Counted from the first letter of the stretch, positions 16,558 to 28,995 are shown. The stretch: DNA of 64,000 nucleotides from Corynebacterium casei LMG S-19264 (GCF_000550785.1 NZ_CP004350.1:600009-664008); one strand, 5' to 3'. Numbers and translations: made by a program. The notes: a model not told the origin generated them from the sequence alone.

Positions 16558-17609
16558 TGATTGTCCTAGGTATTGAATCCTCATGCGATGAAACCGGCGT
16601 GGGCATCATCAAGCTTTCCGATGCCGGACACATGGAGATCATCGCCAACAGTGTCGCCTCGTCCATGCAGCAGCATGCACGCTTTGGAGGCGTCGTGCCA
16701 GAGATCGCCTCGCGTGCCCATTTGGAGGCCATGCCGCAGGTGATGGCGGCCGCGCTCGAGGAAGCCGGCATTGAGAAACCCGACGCAGTTGCCGCGGCGG
16801 TCGGTCCGGGATTGGCGGGCGCGTTGTTGGTCGGGGCATCGGCAGCCAAAGCTTATGCATCCGCGTGGGGTGTGCCTTTCTATGGCGTAAACCACCTCGG
16901 CGGGCACGTCGCTGTGGCCAACCTAGAAGGCAAAGAACTACCCCACTCCGTAGCGCTATTAGTCTCTGGCGGTCATACCCAATTGCTGGAAGTTGATGCC
17001 GTGGGCAAGCCGATGAAAGAACTCGGTTCCACCCTCGATGACGCTGCTGGCGAAGCCTATGACAAAGTCTCCCGCTTGTTGGGATTGGGCTATCCGGGCG
17101 GACCTGTCATCGACAAGCTAGCAAAACGCGGCGAAGCCAATATTGCCTTCCCGCGTGGCCTAAGCCGTGCCGAAGACCTGCGCGGCGAGCACCGCCACGA
17201 CTTTTCTTTCTCTGGTTTAAAGACTGCGGTGGCACGCTATGTGGAAAAAGCCGAGCGCGAAGGTCGCGTGATTTCCGTGGAAGACGTCTGTGCGTCTTTC
17301 CAGGAAGCCGTCTGCGACGTGCTGACCGCTAAGGCCGTACGCGCCTGTGAAGACACCGGCGCCCGCGTCCTGCTGCTCGGCGGAGGCGTGGCCGCGAACT
17401 CTCGCCTGCGTGAACTAGCAGCCCAGCGCTGCGCGGAGATTGGCGTGGAACTGCGCGTTCCGCGCTTTGAGCTGTGCACCGACAACGGTGTGATGATTGC
17501 AGCCCTAGCCGGACAGCTCATCCATGAAGGCGCTGCGCCATCCGGTTTGGCCGTAGGCACTGAAACTTCCCTGGACGTGGAAGTCCCGCTGGTTGCTGCG
17601 GCTGGCTAA
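16554..17609 (+). CDS. tsaD: tRNA N6-adenosine threonylcarbamoyltransferase TsaD
   Basis: 351-residue catalytic subunit of t6A synthesis, joining threonylcarbamoyl-AMP to A37 of tRNA with TsaB and TsaE. It has [10 protein letters not shown], the metal-binding H114-x3-H118 (NHLGGH), VSGGHTQ, and the C-terminal [10 protein letters not shown] strong GGGGAGG site precedes ATGATG; either ATG (16554 or 16557) could start the protein. It overlaps the rimI stop. Confidence 0.97.
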   Translation: MMIVLGIESSCDETGVGIIKLSDAGHMEIIANSVASSMQQHARFGGVVPEIASRAHLEAMPQVMAAALEEAGIEKPDAVAAAVGPGLAGALLVGASAAKAYASAWGVPFYGVNHLGGHVAVANLEGKELPHSVALLVSGGHTQLLEVDAVGKPMKELGSTLDDAAGEAYDKVSRLLGLGYPGGPVIDKLAKRGEANIAFPRGLSRAEDLRGEHRHDFSFSGLKTAVARYVEKAEREGRVISVEDVCASFQEAVCDVLTAKAVRACEDTGARVLLLGGGVAANSRLRELAAQRCAEIGVELRVPRFELCTDNGVMIAALAGQLIHEGAAPSGLAVGTETSLDVEVPLVAAAG

Positions 17610-17749
17610 CAGGCGAGTATAAGTAACGCGAAGTTCACTGAAAGTTTCCTGCGCACAAGAAGCGTTTGCTGGGAATACACGCTAGATTAGGTACTGATTA
17701 CTGCAATAATTCAAATACGCACGTGTGTTAAAGGAGCGTGGGCTTTTCC

Positions 17750-18202
17750 ATGATCACCGGATTCCTTGTCAACCCTGACCTGACCCGCCGCAAGATTGAG
17801 TTCGAACTGGAACATGCAAACCAGTTCCTCGGCAGCGCTACCGAAGACCGCGTTGCCGTGGCATTCCAAGAAGACGGCTCGTTGTACGCAGCGTTGTTTA
17901 ATGCTGAGGCAAAGGCCGAAGGCGCCGAACCAAACCCAGTGGCATCGCTTGCACGCAACACCGCGGATACCGGCAATCCATCCTTCCTGCAGGACCCACT
18001 GCGTGCGATTTCCGGCGCGGTTATCTTCGTGGAATCTGAGGGCGGAGACGTTACCGATGAGATTATCGAAGGCGTAGAAAACTCTGTTCGCGCGGTGGAG
18101 AACTACCGTGAAGACAACGAAGAAGAATACCGCCTGTGGCGCGCAGCTGTTTTGAACTCCGGCCGTGCGGAAGCCGCGGAAAAGGCGCAGGCAGCAGAAT
18201 AA
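17750..18202 (+). CDS. Hypothetical protein between tsaD and groES
   Basis: 150-residue soluble acidic protein, not recognised as a known family. ATG at 17750 (MITGFLVNPD) is chosen: AAGGAG ends 13 bases upstream, whereas the in-frame GTG at 17738 would leave only one base of spacing. The protein has a mixed N-terminal half and an acidic, probably helical C-terminal half ending in an Ala/Glu-rich tail. It stands alone with a 140-base gap upstream and a hairpin terminator downstream. Confidence 0.8.
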   Translation: MITGFLVNPDLTRRKIEFELEHANQFLGSATEDRVAVAFQEDGSLYAALFNAEAKAEGAEPNPVASLARNTADTGNPSFLQDPLRAISGAVIFVESEGGDVTDEIIEGVENSVRAVENYREDNEEEYRLWRAAVLNSGRAEAAEKAQAAE

Positions 18203-18217
18203 CGAATTTCAATTCCG

Positions 18218-18256
18218 GCACTGTTCTCCGAAAAGGAGGGCAGTGCTTTGCTTTTT
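18218..18256 (+). terminator. Terminator before groES
   Basis: GCACTG...TCC (from 18218) pairs with GGA...CAGTGC (to 18246) around a GAAAA loop, followed by TTTGCTTTTT. Confidence 0.8.
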
Positions 18257-18310
18257 GCGGGGTGTTTTCCGGCGTTCGCGCACAGCGTACTTTAGTTGCG
18301 AGGGCTGTGG

Positions 18311-18344
18311 TTGAGAGCTGGCACTTGCGCGGGTAGAGTGCTAA
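18311..18344 (+). promoter_or_regulatory. groES-groEL1 promoter overlapped by a CIRCE operator
   Basis: TTGAGA (18311-18316) and TAGAGT (18334-18339) are spaced by 17 bases. A CIRCE element covers 18318-18344: left half CTGGCACTT (6 of 9 matches to TTAGCACTC), 9-base spacer, right half GAGTGCTAA (perfect). HrcA bound here would cover the -10 box and block transcription until heat shock. Confidence 0.85.
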
Positions 18345-18453
18345 TCAAGGTTGTTTGACCCACAGTTGTTCACCCGCGACGACGGCTGTGCTGGACTAAT
18401 GATGCAACCGGCACAAACGCAACTAAGAGATTTCACACGGAGGAATCATCACC

Positions 18454-18747
18454 ATGGCAAACATTAAGCCGCTTGAGGACAAGGTTCTCGTCCAGATCGT
18501 AGAAGCAGAAACCACCACCGCATCCGGTCTGGTTATCCCAGATTCTGCGAAGGAAAAGCCACAAGAGGCAACCGTTGTTGCAGTCGGCCCAGGCCGCGCA
18601 AACGACAAGGGCGAAGTGACCCCAGTTGGCGTTAACGTCGGCGACGTTGTCATCTTCTCCAAGTACGGCGGAACCGAGCTCAAGTACGACAGCGAAGAGT
18701 TCTTGCTGCTGTCTGCTCGTGACCTACTCGCTGTTATTGAGAAGTAA
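18454..18747 (+). CDS. groES: Co-chaperonin GroES
   Basis: 97-residue Cpn10 that caps the GroEL cavity. It begins [13 protein letters not shown] and has the mobile loop [11 protein letters not shown] (about 22-32) and the [11 protein letters not shown]-terminal strand. A CGGAGGA site lies 9 bases before the ATG. The leader of about 105 bases follows the HrcA/CIRCE-controlled promoter. groEL1 starts 20 bases after the stop. Confidence 0.98.
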   Translation: MANIKPLEDKVLVQIVEAETTTASGLVIPDSAKEKPQEATVVAVGPGRANDKGEVTPVGVNVGDVVIFSKYGGTELKYDSEEFLLLSARDLLAVIEK

Positions 18748-18761
18748 GTAAGGCGGTTTAG

Positions 18762-20387
<1,626 letters not shown>

Positions 20388-20410
20388 AGCCACCGCGCTT
20401 TAAATACTTT

Positions 20411-20453
20411 CGCGTCCTGCTGACTTTTCGAAGTTGCAGGGCGCGTTTGTGAT
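20411..20453 (+). terminator. Terminator after groEL1
   Basis: CGCGTCCTGC (20411-20420) pairs with GCAGGGCGCG (20436-20445) with one G-U; the loop holds a small ACTT/AAGT stem, and TTTGT follows. Confidence 0.65.
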
Positions 20454-20487
20454 CGCGGTTCACGCTGTGGCTAAGACGTGATGAATG

Positions 20488-20493
20488 TAAACT
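20488..20493 (+). promoter_or_regulatory. -10 box TAAACT of the UvrA-like gene
   Basis: TAAACT ends 7 bases before the GTG start with no ribosome site, a leaderless arrangement. The same hexamer precedes guaA and trmL at 6-7 bases. Confidence 0.5.
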
Positions 20494-20500
20494 TGCGCAA

Positions 20501-22843
20501 GTGATTGGACAAGAACATATCCGCGTTGTTGGTGCGAATGACAACAACTTGAAAAACGTCAGCATTGACATCCCCAAGCGAAAGCTGACCGTGTTTACCG
20601 GTGTCTCTGGCTCCGGTAAGTCCTCCCTGGTGTTTGACACCGTCGCTGCTGAATCGCAGCGTCTCATCAACGAAACCTACCCGGGTTTCGTGCAAGGCTT
20701 CATGCAATCGCTCGCGCGCCCAGACGTGGAGCACCTTGAAGGTCTTACCGCGGCAATCATCGTGGGCCAGGAGCCACTGGCTGCGAATACGCGCTCGACT
20801 TTCGGCACCGTCACGGACATCACCGGCATGCTGCGTGTGCTGTTCTCGCGCATCGCGGAGCCGCACGTGGGCGGCCCAGGTGCATATTCCTTCAACGTGC
20901 CATCGGTGAGTGCGCAAGGCGCAATGAGCGTCAATGACGGCAAGAAGACTGTCACCACCTTTGAGCGCACCGGCGGCATGTGCCCGCACTGCGACGGCAC
21001 CGGTCGTGTCTCTGACATCGATCTGACTGCCGTGGTCGATGAAAGCTTGTCGCTCAATGAAGGCGCCATCTTGGTGCCGGGCCTCAAGGTGGATACCTGG
21101 TCCTGGAAAACCTACGCCGAGTCCGGGTTTTATTCCGCGGACAAGCCGGTCAAAGACTTCACGGATGCTGAAAAGCACAAGCTGTATTACGCCGAGGATG
21201 AGAAGGTGAAATCCAGCGGCATCAACATGACCTACAACGGTCTGGTGCCACGCCTGAAAGGCTCGCTGCTGGCTAAGGACCCGGATTCTTTGCAGAAGAA
21301 CTTGCGCGAATACGTTGACCGCGCGGTGACGTTCGTGTCCTGCCCGGATTGTGGCGGTACCCGTTTGGCGGAGCATGCGCGCACCTCGAAGATCAACGGC
21401 AAATCCATTGCGGATATCAGCGCCGTTGAGCTCAACGAGGTGCTGGGCTGGCTGCGCGGGGTAGAAGATAAGCGAGTCGCACCGCTTGTCGATGTTTTAT
21501 CGTCGTCCCTAGAAACCGCCATCGATATTGGATTGGGGTATCTGACGTTGTCGCGTCCATCCGGAACCATGTCGGGTGGTGAGGCGCAGCGTGCGCGCAT
21601 GGTGCGTCACTTGGGTTCGGCGTTGACCGATGCAACGTACGTCTTTGATGAGCCGACCGCCGGTTTGCACCCGGCTGATATTGAGCGCATGAACCGCACT
21701 TTGTTGCAGCTGCGCGATAAGGGCAACACCGTGCTAGTGGTTGAACACAAGCCCGAGACCATTGAGATTGCAGACCACGTCATTGACCTGGGCCCGCGCG
21801 CGGGTACCCACGGCGGTGAGATTACCTTCAGCGGCACGTTTGAGGAACTGAAGGCATCCGACACCGTAACTGGTAAGCACTTGGGGGACCGCGTGCCGGT
21901 CAAGGCGGAGGTTCGGAAGTTTAGTGATGCGGTGGAGATCCGCGGGGCATCGAAGAACAACCTGGACAACGTCGATGTAGATATTCCACTTGGTGTGCTC
22001 AGCGCCATTACGGGCGTGGCTGGTTCCGGTAAGTCCTCGTTGATGGCGTGTTTGCCGCAGGACTTGCTGGATTCAGGACGGATGTTGTTTGTGGATCAAA
22101 CCGCGATTCGGGGCTCGCGCCGCTCAAATCCGGCAACGTACACGGGCGCGTTGGATTCTATCCGCAAGGCTTTTGCAAAAGAGCACGGCGTGAAGCCGGG
22201 GATGTTCTCCGCGAACTCTGATGGCGCCTGCCCGCACTGCAATGGTGCCGGCGTGGTCTGGGTGGACTTGGGCCTGATGAGCGGCGCCGATGTGCCTTGT
22301 GAGGTATGCGAGGGCCGACGTTTTAATGATGAGGTCCTGGGCTACAAGCTCGCCGATAAGAACATCGCTGACGTGCTCGAGCTGCCTGCTGATCAAGCAG
22401 CTCAGTATTTCAAGGACAAAGAATCCAAGGTGGCTGCCGCCGCCAAGATTTGTGACACGCTCGTCAGCGTCGGCCTAGGCTACATCACCTTGGGCCAGTC
22501 GCTAAACACCTTGTCTGGCGGTGAACGCCAGCGTTTGAAGCTTGCTGTTCACTTGGGCTCGAAGGCAGCGGCGGATATCTTGGTGCTCGATGAGCCAACC
22601 ACCGGCCTGCACTTGGCCGATGTCGACATGCTGCTGGGACTGCTGGATACCCTCGTGGAATCTGGAAACACGGTGGTCTGCGTTGAGCACCACCTGGCGG
22701 TAGTAGCCCACGCAGACCACGTCATTGACCTGGGTCCGGGCGCTGGTTCTGATGGCGGCACCATCGTGTTTGCCGGTGCGCCAAAGGACCTGATGAAGGT
22801 TGAGAACTCACAGACCGGAAAGTATCTGGCTAGCTACGCTTAA
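20501..22843 (+). CDS. UvrA-like ABC ATPase (short UvrA paralogue)
   Basis: 780-residue protein with two ABC ATPase modules: Walker A GVSGSGKSS (34-42) and GVAGSGKSS (about 505), with signatures MSGGEAQR and LSGGERQR. Cys-x2-Cys zinc-binding pairs are seen in CPHCDGTG, CPDCGGT and CPHCNGAG/CEVC. Housekeeping UvrA is about 950 residues; this one lacks the UvrB-binding region near the N-terminus, as in the paralogues often linked to resistance to DNA-binding drugs. It probably recognises distorted DNA or removes ligands rather than acting in standard excision repair; the exact role is unknown. Its 3' end overlaps the convergent aldehyde dehydrogenase gene by 14 bases. Confidence 0.9.
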   Translation: MIGQEHIRVVGANDNNLKNVSIDIPKRKLTVFTGVSGSGKSSLVFDTVAAESQRLINETYPGFVQGFMQSLARPDVEHLEGLTAAIIVGQEPLAANTRSTFGTVTDITGMLRVLFSRIAEPHVGGPGAYSFNVPSVSAQGAMSVNDGKKTVTTFERTGGMCPHCDGTGRVSDIDLTAVVDESLSLNEGAILVPGLKVDTWSWKTYAESGFYSADKPVKDFTDAEKHKLYYAEDEKVKSSGINMTYNGLVPRLKGSLLAKDPDSLQKNLREYVDRAVTFVSCPDCGGTRLAEHARTSKINGKSIADISAVELNEVLGWLRGVEDKRVAPLVDVLSSSLETAIDIGLGYLTLSRPSGTMSGGEAQRARMVRHLGSALTDATYVFDEPTAGLHPADIERMNRTLLQLRDKGNTVLVVEHKPETIEIADHVIDLGPRAGTHGGEITFSGTFEELKASDTVTGKHLGDRVPVKAEVRKFSDAVEIRGASKNNLDNVDVDIPLGVLSAITGVAGSGKSSLMACLPQDLLDSGRMLFVDQTAIRGSRRSNPATYTGALDSIRKAFAKEHGVKPGMFSANSDGACPHCNGAGVVWVDLGLMSGADVPCEVCEGRRFNDEVLGYKLADKNIADVLELPADQAAQYFKDKESKVAAAAKICDTLVSVGLGYITLGQSLNTLSGGERQRLKLAVHLGSKAAADILVLDEPTTGLHLADVDMLLGLLDTLVESGNTVVCVEHHLAVVAHADHVIDLGPGAGSDGGTIVFAGAPKDLMKVENSQTGKYLASYA

Positions 22844-24281
22844 CGCCGATCCAGCGGTCATCGGTGAATTCCTCGATGGCCCAATCGCCGTTAAAGCGGC
22901 CCAAACCGGAGTTCTTCATTCCGCCGAACATCACGTGTGGTTCATCATTGACCGTCAGATCGTTGATGTGAACCATGCCGGATTCGATCTGCAGCGCGAC
23001 CTGTGAAGCGTGGTCAATGTCGGTGGAGTAGATCGCTGCCGACAGGCCAAACTCAGGGTCATTGGCTAACTCAATGGCGTGGGTTTCATCGTCAGCCTTG
23101 AGCACGCCGATGAGTGGACCGAAGATTTCATCCCGCGCAATCTCCATCTCGCGGGTGACATCAGTAAACACGTGTGGGTGCACCAGACGGCCCTCAATCG
23201 GGCCCTCAAGCGCGACGCGTGCGCCTTCTTCCTTGGCTTGGGCAATCTTCTGCTTGACGCTATCTAGCTGGCTGTCGTTGATGATTGGGCCCACCATGGT
23301 CTTATCCTCAAATGGATCACCGGCAGGAATGTGCTTGGCGGCTGCAACGAACTTCTCCACGAACTCATCGTGGATGGAAGCATCGACAATAACGCGGTTG
23401 ATAGCCATACAAATCTGGCCCTGGTGGAGGAAAGAACCGACAGCGGCGTCTTGTGCGGCCTTGTCGACATCGGCATCAGCGAGCACGATAAATGGCGCGT
23501 TGCCGCCCAACTCCAAAGAAACATTCTTCATCGGACCGCCATTGATAGCGAGCTCGCCTACGCGGCGGCCCACCGGGGTGGAACCAGTAAAGGAAATCAG
23601 CTTCGGGATGGCGTGGGTGACAAAGTGGTCACCAATCTCAGAACCCGAGCCCGTGACATTGCTGATAACACCGGCTGGAACGCCGGCCTCTTCGAAGATG
23701 CGCGACGGGATAAGCCCGCCGGTAATCGGAGTATCACTGGCTGCCTTAATTACCACAGCGTTGCCCAAAGCAAGCGCTGGGGCGACCGAACGGATGGACA
23801 GGTGCAGTGGGAAGTTCCAGGGGCTAATTACGCCCACAACGCCCTTGGCGACGCGGTAAACGCGGTTTTCTTTGCCCTGGGTATTCGACGGCGAGATGCG
23901 GCCGTGGGTTCGCCCTGGGAAGGACGCTGCCTCACGCGTGATGTTGGCAGCCAGGGTGACTTCTAGGTTTGCTTTGCTGCGGGTGGAACCGGACTCTTGG
24001 ATGAGCAATTCGACGATCTCCGCACGCTTTTCCTCCAGCAACTCCGCAGCCTTGTAGATGATGGCAGAGCGCTTCGATGGAGTCAGCGCAGCCCACTCAG
24101 GTTGAGCCTTCCTGGCTGCCTCATAGGCTTTATCCACATCGGCGGCCGATGCCTGCTGGATGTCGGTGATAACTGAGTCATCGAAAGGATTGTTATCGGT
24201 GGCGCTGCGCTCAGAGCTGCCCGCGCGCCAGGTGCCCGCAATGAGTTGGTGGTTGAGTTCGACGCCGGAAAACTGTGACAT
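22830..24281 (-). CDS. NAD(P)-dependent aldehyde dehydrogenase (vanillin/benzaldehyde type)
   Basis: 483-residue ALDH-superfamily enzyme oxidising an aldehyde to its acid. The NAD-binding motif FTGST is followed by the general base E257 in LELGG and the nucleophile C291 in GQICM; the ISPWNFPL motif is present. ATG at 24281 (MSQFSG) is chosen because AAGGA lies 10 bases upstream; a GTG three codons earlier would have only one base of spacing. Sequence style resembles corynebacterial vanillin dehydrogenase, so aromatic aldehydes are plausible substrates. No regulator or catabolic partner gene is adjacent. Confidence 0.93.
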   Translation of the reverse strand: MSQFSGVELNHQLIAGTWRAGSSERSATDNNPFDDSVITDIQQASAADVDKAYEAARKAQPEWAALTPSKRSAIIYKAAELLEEKRAEIVELLIQESGSTRSKANLEVTLAANITREAASFPGRTHGRISPSNTQGKENRVYRVAKGVVGVISPWNFPLHLSIRSVAPALALGNAVVIKAASDTPITGGLIPSRIFEEAGVPAGVISNVTGSGSEIGDHFVTHAIPKLISFTGSTPVGRRVGELAINGGPMKNVSLELGGNAPFIVLADADVDKAAQDAAVGSFLHQGQICMAINRVIVDASIHDEFVEKFVAAAKHIPAGDPFEDKTMVGPIINDSQLDSVKQKIAQAKEEGARVALEGPIEGRLVHPHVFTDVTREMEIARDEIFGPLIGVLKADDETHAIELANDPEFGLSAAIYSTDIDHASQVALQIESGMVHINDLTVNDEPHVMFGGMKNSGLGRFNGDWAIEEFTDDRWIGVKRS

Positions 24282-24453
24282 GGTGTGCACTTCCTTAATC
24301 CAAAAATCATGGTGGTGTGAGGGAACTTAACCGCCCACCGTACTAGGATAGAAAGCACAAAGGGCACGATTTCGGTGAAGCGCGAAATCATGCCCGGAAT
24401 ACAACATCTTACGTCCGTCTAGCGCACAAAATCGCCGCTAGGCTCTTATTTTC

Positions 24454-24750
24454 TTAGACGGTGACCTTCTTCTTGCGGTGCCCGCGAAGCGCCACGGAGC
24501 GCTCAGATTCGCTCATTCCACCCCAGACGCCGTAAGTCTCTGCAGATTCGAGAGCATGGTCGCGGCAGAGTTCGAGTACTGGGCAGGAAGCACAAATTGC
24601 CTTAGCGCGGTTCTCACGCTGGGCGCGAGCGCGTCCACGCTCGCCGTCCGGATGGTAGAACACATCAGACTGTTCTCCTCGGCAGGCGCCATGTAGCTGC
24701 CATTCCCAAAAATCAGCGTTTGGTCCTGGAAGCAGGTGCGGCTGTGACAC
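24454..24750 (-). CDS. WhiB-family iron-sulfur transcription regulator (WhiB3 position)
   Basis: 98-residue Wbl protein. Four cysteines C23, C53, C56 and C62 bind a [4Fe-4S] cluster; the GVWGG turn (74-78) and a basic C-terminal tail (RGHRKKK) bind sigma factor and DNA. The GTG start is supported by AAGGAG 8 bases upstream. Position between groEL1 and sigD corresponds to WhiB3 of M. tuberculosis and, from memory, WhcB of C. glutamicum. It probably senses redox state. It is divergent from sigD over a 503-base gap rich in inverted repeats. Confidence 0.93.
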   Translation of the reverse strand: MSQPHLLPGPNADFWEWQLHGACRGEQSDVFYHPDGERGRARAQRENRAKAICASCPVLELCRDHALESAETYGVWGGMSESERSVALRGHRKKKVTV

Positions 24751-25009
24751 GGTAAAGACTCCTTATTGGGAATAAGAATTGAAAAGAAAGCGAAAAATTC
24801 CAGCGAAAACTCAGTGGTATCGGAAAGACATCACCAAACTGGCCAAGAGGTAGTGTTTCGCGATTTGGTGAACAAAAAGTAGCCAACTGGTTGCGTTCAA
24901 GTGGGCTGACCATTGCGAATGGGTTTTTGCCCCGCGTGACCTGCGCTGTTGTGGAAGGTTAAAGATAGGTGAACTTTTGAGGTTTCTTCTATTTCAAGTT
25001 GCGAGGGGG

Positions 25010-25039
25010 CTAAATCCTGCAATAATGCAGGTAATTTAG
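25010..25039. promoter_or_regulatory. Long hyphenated palindrome, operator candidate
   Basis: CTAAAT-CCTGCA-ATAA-TGCAGG-TA-ATTTAG: perfect 6-bp inner arms (25016-25021 with 25026-25031) and perfect 6-bp outer arms (25010-25015 with 25034-25039), with a 2-base bulge on the right. It could be a protein-binding site or a hairpin in a sigD leader. Confidence 0.6.
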
Positions 25040-25102
25040 TTGAAACGCATGTGGCGAGTGTGGTCTATGGTGCTACTGTGGCATGATGGGTGCCGCATTA
25101 AT

Positions 25103-25131
25103 CGTGTTTCGGTTTGGCACAATGAAACACG
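25103..25131. promoter_or_regulatory. 8-bp inverted repeat before sigD
   Basis: CGTGTTTC (25103-25110) and GAAACACG (25124-25131) are perfect inverse copies 13 bases apart, suggesting a dimeric regulator site 120 bases upstream of sigD. Confidence 0.5.
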
Positions 25132-25253
25132 CTGGCGCACACTAAGGACACCAACAATGCTCGGCCGAATTGTTAGACTGATTCGGTTTGTGCGGCGTAT
25201 GGGGGACTATTGTTTAAAACCAACTGGTTTCATGATGAAGGGCAAATGAGAAC

Positions 25254-25820
25254 GTGAGCGATACCGAAAAGGAGCTAGCGGGCCTGGTTCCGTTGGCTGT
25301 GGACGGCAGTCGTCGTGCGATCCAAGACATCATGCGGATTATTTATCCGCCGGTCTTGCGGTATTGCCGTGCCCGCATCGGTGGTGGGCGCCAGCCAACC
25401 GCAGAGGATGTCACGCAAGAGATCTGCTTGGCGGTAGCTACCTCTATTGGTTCTTATGTGGACAAGGGCCGTCCTTTTATGGCTTATGTCTACGGCATTG
25501 CGTTTAACAAGGTCACGGATGCGCACCGCGCGATGGGCCGGGACCATACGCTGCCCACTGAAGAGGTGCCAGATTCGGTTGAACAGGGCGATAATCCTGA
25601 AGACTTTGCGCTGGTCACAGATGGTAGTAACAGAGTGCGCTCGATGCTCGATACATTAAGTGACAAGGCTCGCAACATCGTAATCCTACGTGTGTTCGTT
25701 GGGCTGTCTGCGGAGGAGACCGCGGAGGTTGTTGATTCCACTCCGGGCGCTGTACGCGTTGCCCAGCATAGGGCGCTCGCACAGTTGCGGAAAGTAGTGG
25801 AGGCAACCCACGAGGACTGA
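25254..25820 (+). CDS. sigD: ECF sigma factor SigD
   Basis: 188-residue sigma-70 family protein with region 2 (about 30-95, with AEDVTQEICLAV) and region 4 (about 125-185, with LSAEETAEVVDSTPGAVRVAQHRALAQLR, the helix-turn-helix for the -35 box). In actinobacteria SigD governs envelope-related genes including mycolate and resuscitation functions. The start is GTG at 25254 with a weak GAG site. It is followed by its membrane anti-sigma gene rsdA, which fits the Rv3414c-Rv3413c pair. Confidence 0.95.
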   Translation: MSDTEKELAGLVPLAVDGSRRAIQDIMRIIYPPVLRYCRARIGGGRQPTAEDVTQEICLAVATSIGSYVDKGRPFMAYVYGIAFNKVTDAHRAMGRDHTLPTEEVPDSVEQGDNPEDFALVTDGSNRVRSMLDTLSDKARNIVILRVFVGLSAEETAEVVDSTPGAVRVAQHRALAQLRKVVEATHED

Positions 25821-25905
25821 CGGAGACTTACAACCTTCCAATGTTCGTTACAAACCGATAGTGAAACAATAAAATGACTAATCGCCAGGGAAAGGGGGAG
25901 TAGAC

Positions 25906-26757
25906 ATGGGTAAGAAGAAAGATGATGGACTGGAATCGCCTGAGTCCATGGCTGAGCAGCTTCAGCCACTTATCGACGATGATGCTTTCCTGACCGAGCT
26001 TTCCTTAGGTAATGATCCTTCTGATGGTGCAGATGAACTTGCTGCACTGTTTTTGGAGTTGCGTGAAGACGTTGAACGTCCGATGCCTGCCGCGCCAGTT
26101 ATTGAGGGCGCGGAGCTAGAACCAGAGGTTATTTCTTTGGCGGATGCGCGCAAGCGTCGCCGTAAGGGCCGTCCGATTTTGAACGGTCTGATTGGTGCAG
26201 CTGCGGCCACCGTATTGATTGCTGGTTCGGGTGCGGCGATTTACAACGCCGGACCGGGTTCACCGCTGTATGGCGTGAATCAGAACTTGTTCAATTCTTC
26301 TGATGCTGCCTTTGTTGAATTGGCAAGCACGCTGGAAGAAATGGATGCTGCCGCGGCCTCTGGCGATATGACTGGCACGCGTGCACTTCTTGAAGAGGCA
26401 CGTGACCTAGCAGCCCAGGCTCGTGGGGATCGTCGTGCGGCGGAAAGCGAAGCCAGTGAGGCATCGCGCGCTAACCGCGATACCCAGACGCGCACAACCA
26501 CTGTGACCGAGACCGTGGAACAGCCAGCACCGGAGCCATCTGAGACTCCAGCGCCGGAGACGACCACGACCACTGTGGTTGAGCAGTACACGGAAACTGT
26601 TGTGGAGACCACCACGGTCTATGACAACACGGTTCCAAATCCGCTTCCTGAGCCTACCAATAACCCGGAGCCAACTGAGGACCCGGCTAATCCTGGTGAA
26701 AACCAGGGCGACGGTGGCGGCGATAACGGCCTGACTCCACCGCAGGTTCAGAACTAG
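25906..26757 (+). CDS. rsdA: Anti-sigma-D factor RsdA
   Basis: 283-residue membrane protein. The cytoplasmic N-terminal part (1-85) carries the sigma-binding segment, followed by a basic patch ARKRRRKGRP, one transmembrane helix (about 91-113), a helical extracytoplasmic stretch and a long Thr/Pro/Glu-rich tail. This is the layout of Rv3413c, which holds SigD inactive until proteolysis. The tail looks disordered and could reach into the cell wall. A GGGGGAG site precedes the ATG; it is probably cotranscribed with sigD, 85 bases upstream. Confidence 0.93.
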   Translation: MGKKKDDGLESPESMAEQLQPLIDDDAFLTELSLGNDPSDGADELAALFLELREDVERPMPAAPVIEGAELEPEVISLADARKRRRKGRPILNGLIGAAAATVLIAGSGAAIYNAGPGSPLYGVNQNLFNSSDAAFVELASTLEEMDAAAASGDMTGTRALLEEARDLAAQARGDRRAAESEASEASRANRDTQTRTTTVTETVEQPAPEPSETPAPETTTTTVVEQYTETVVETTTVYDNTVPNPLPEPTNNPEPTEDPANPGENQGDGGGDNGLTPPQVQN

Positions 26758-26787
26758 TTACCTAGTTGAGCTCGCGCTCAGACGTAG

Positions 26788-26836
26788 AAAGCCTCTGACT
26801 TTCCAGAAATTCTGGTTAAAGTCAGAGGCTTTTCGC
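26788..26836. terminator. Strong bidirectional terminator
   Basis: AAAGCCTCTGACTTT (26788-26802) pairs perfectly with 26818-26832, with an inner CCAGA/TCTGG stem. It is followed by TTTT on the plus strand and begins with A residues, so it can serve both rsdA and the opposing DUF5319 gene. Confidence 0.9.
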
Positions 26837-26943
26837 ATGCCATCTGCACGCAACAACCACGAGCCCTATCGGCCAAACTGCAGCCTACTTTGCTTTCTGC
26901 TCGTCGTTTTGGTTAATCCCGCAGTGCCGTGAGGCACGAGGAA

Positions 26944-27315
26944 TTAGCCAAAACGGTGCGAGTTGAGCCCGTCGATGAAGCCGACGGCGTATTCCCATGG
27001 CACGTAGCGGTTGGGGTCAGGTTCGGCGCCGGGTTCATGGACGGCCGAGAGTTCATCGTTGAGCATGCTTTTCATGTTGGAAGCCATGATGTCCCACTCG
27101 TAGAAGTGTGGCTCTTCGCAGTCCTCGCAGAACATGAAAATGCCGTCGATGCCGCGCGGGGAGAGGTGCTTGGCAAACTCTTGGACCAGTTCGAGGTCGC
27201 GGTTGAGTGCGAAGCGTTCTTCGGCGGTGATGGGATCTACCAGTTCATTGTGCTCATCATCCTCAATGAAAGACGCTGGATCGTTCGGATCGTCAGCAAA
27301 GGGATCTTTGGGCAT
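26944..27315 (-). CDS. DUF5319 family protein (Rv3412-like)
   Basis: 123-residue acidic cytoplasmic protein with the pattern PKDPFADDPNDPASF at its N-terminus, a CEDCEEPHFYEWD core containing two cysteines, and NRYVPWEYAVGF near the end. These match the DUF5319 family, found beside guaB2 in mycobacteria and corynebacteria. No function is known. ATG at 27315 is chosen because family members start just before PPDPFADDP; the frame extends to a TTG at 27369. It is transcribed away from guaB. Confidence 0.85.
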   Translation of the reverse strand: MPKDPFADDPNDPASFIEDDEHNELVDPITAEERFALNRDLELVQEFAKHLSPRGIDGIFMFCEDCEEPHFYEWDIMASNMKSMLNDELSAVHEPGAEPDPNRYVPWEYAVGFIDGLNSHRFG

Positions 27316-27468
27316 ATTGGCGAAAAAGTTCACACCACGAAGCCTAGGTAATACTTTCGGATTAGGCAATTATTAATGCATGAGTTATTAGCTGGCTTAC
27401 ACGGATATGTATATCGAGGGTTTAAGGATTAAGGTAGGTAAAAAGAAAAGCCTGTGCGAAGGAGATGA

Positions 27469-28995
<1,527 letters not shown>

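Larger units (their letters stand above)
24751..25253. other. 503-base divergent regulatory region whiB / sigD
   Basis: No convincing gene is seen. A short frame at 25040-25249 starts with TTG, has no ribosome site and a Trp/Arg-rich, non-protein-like composition. The region holds the whiB ribosome site and two inverted repeats (25010-25039, 25103-25131) listed separately. Both flanking genes are probably controlled from here. Confidence 0.6.

Noticed and set aside
25040..25249. Small open frame (69 codons) before sigD
   Set aside because: TTG start, no ribosome site, Trp/Arg/Met-rich composition; more likely leader or operator DNA.
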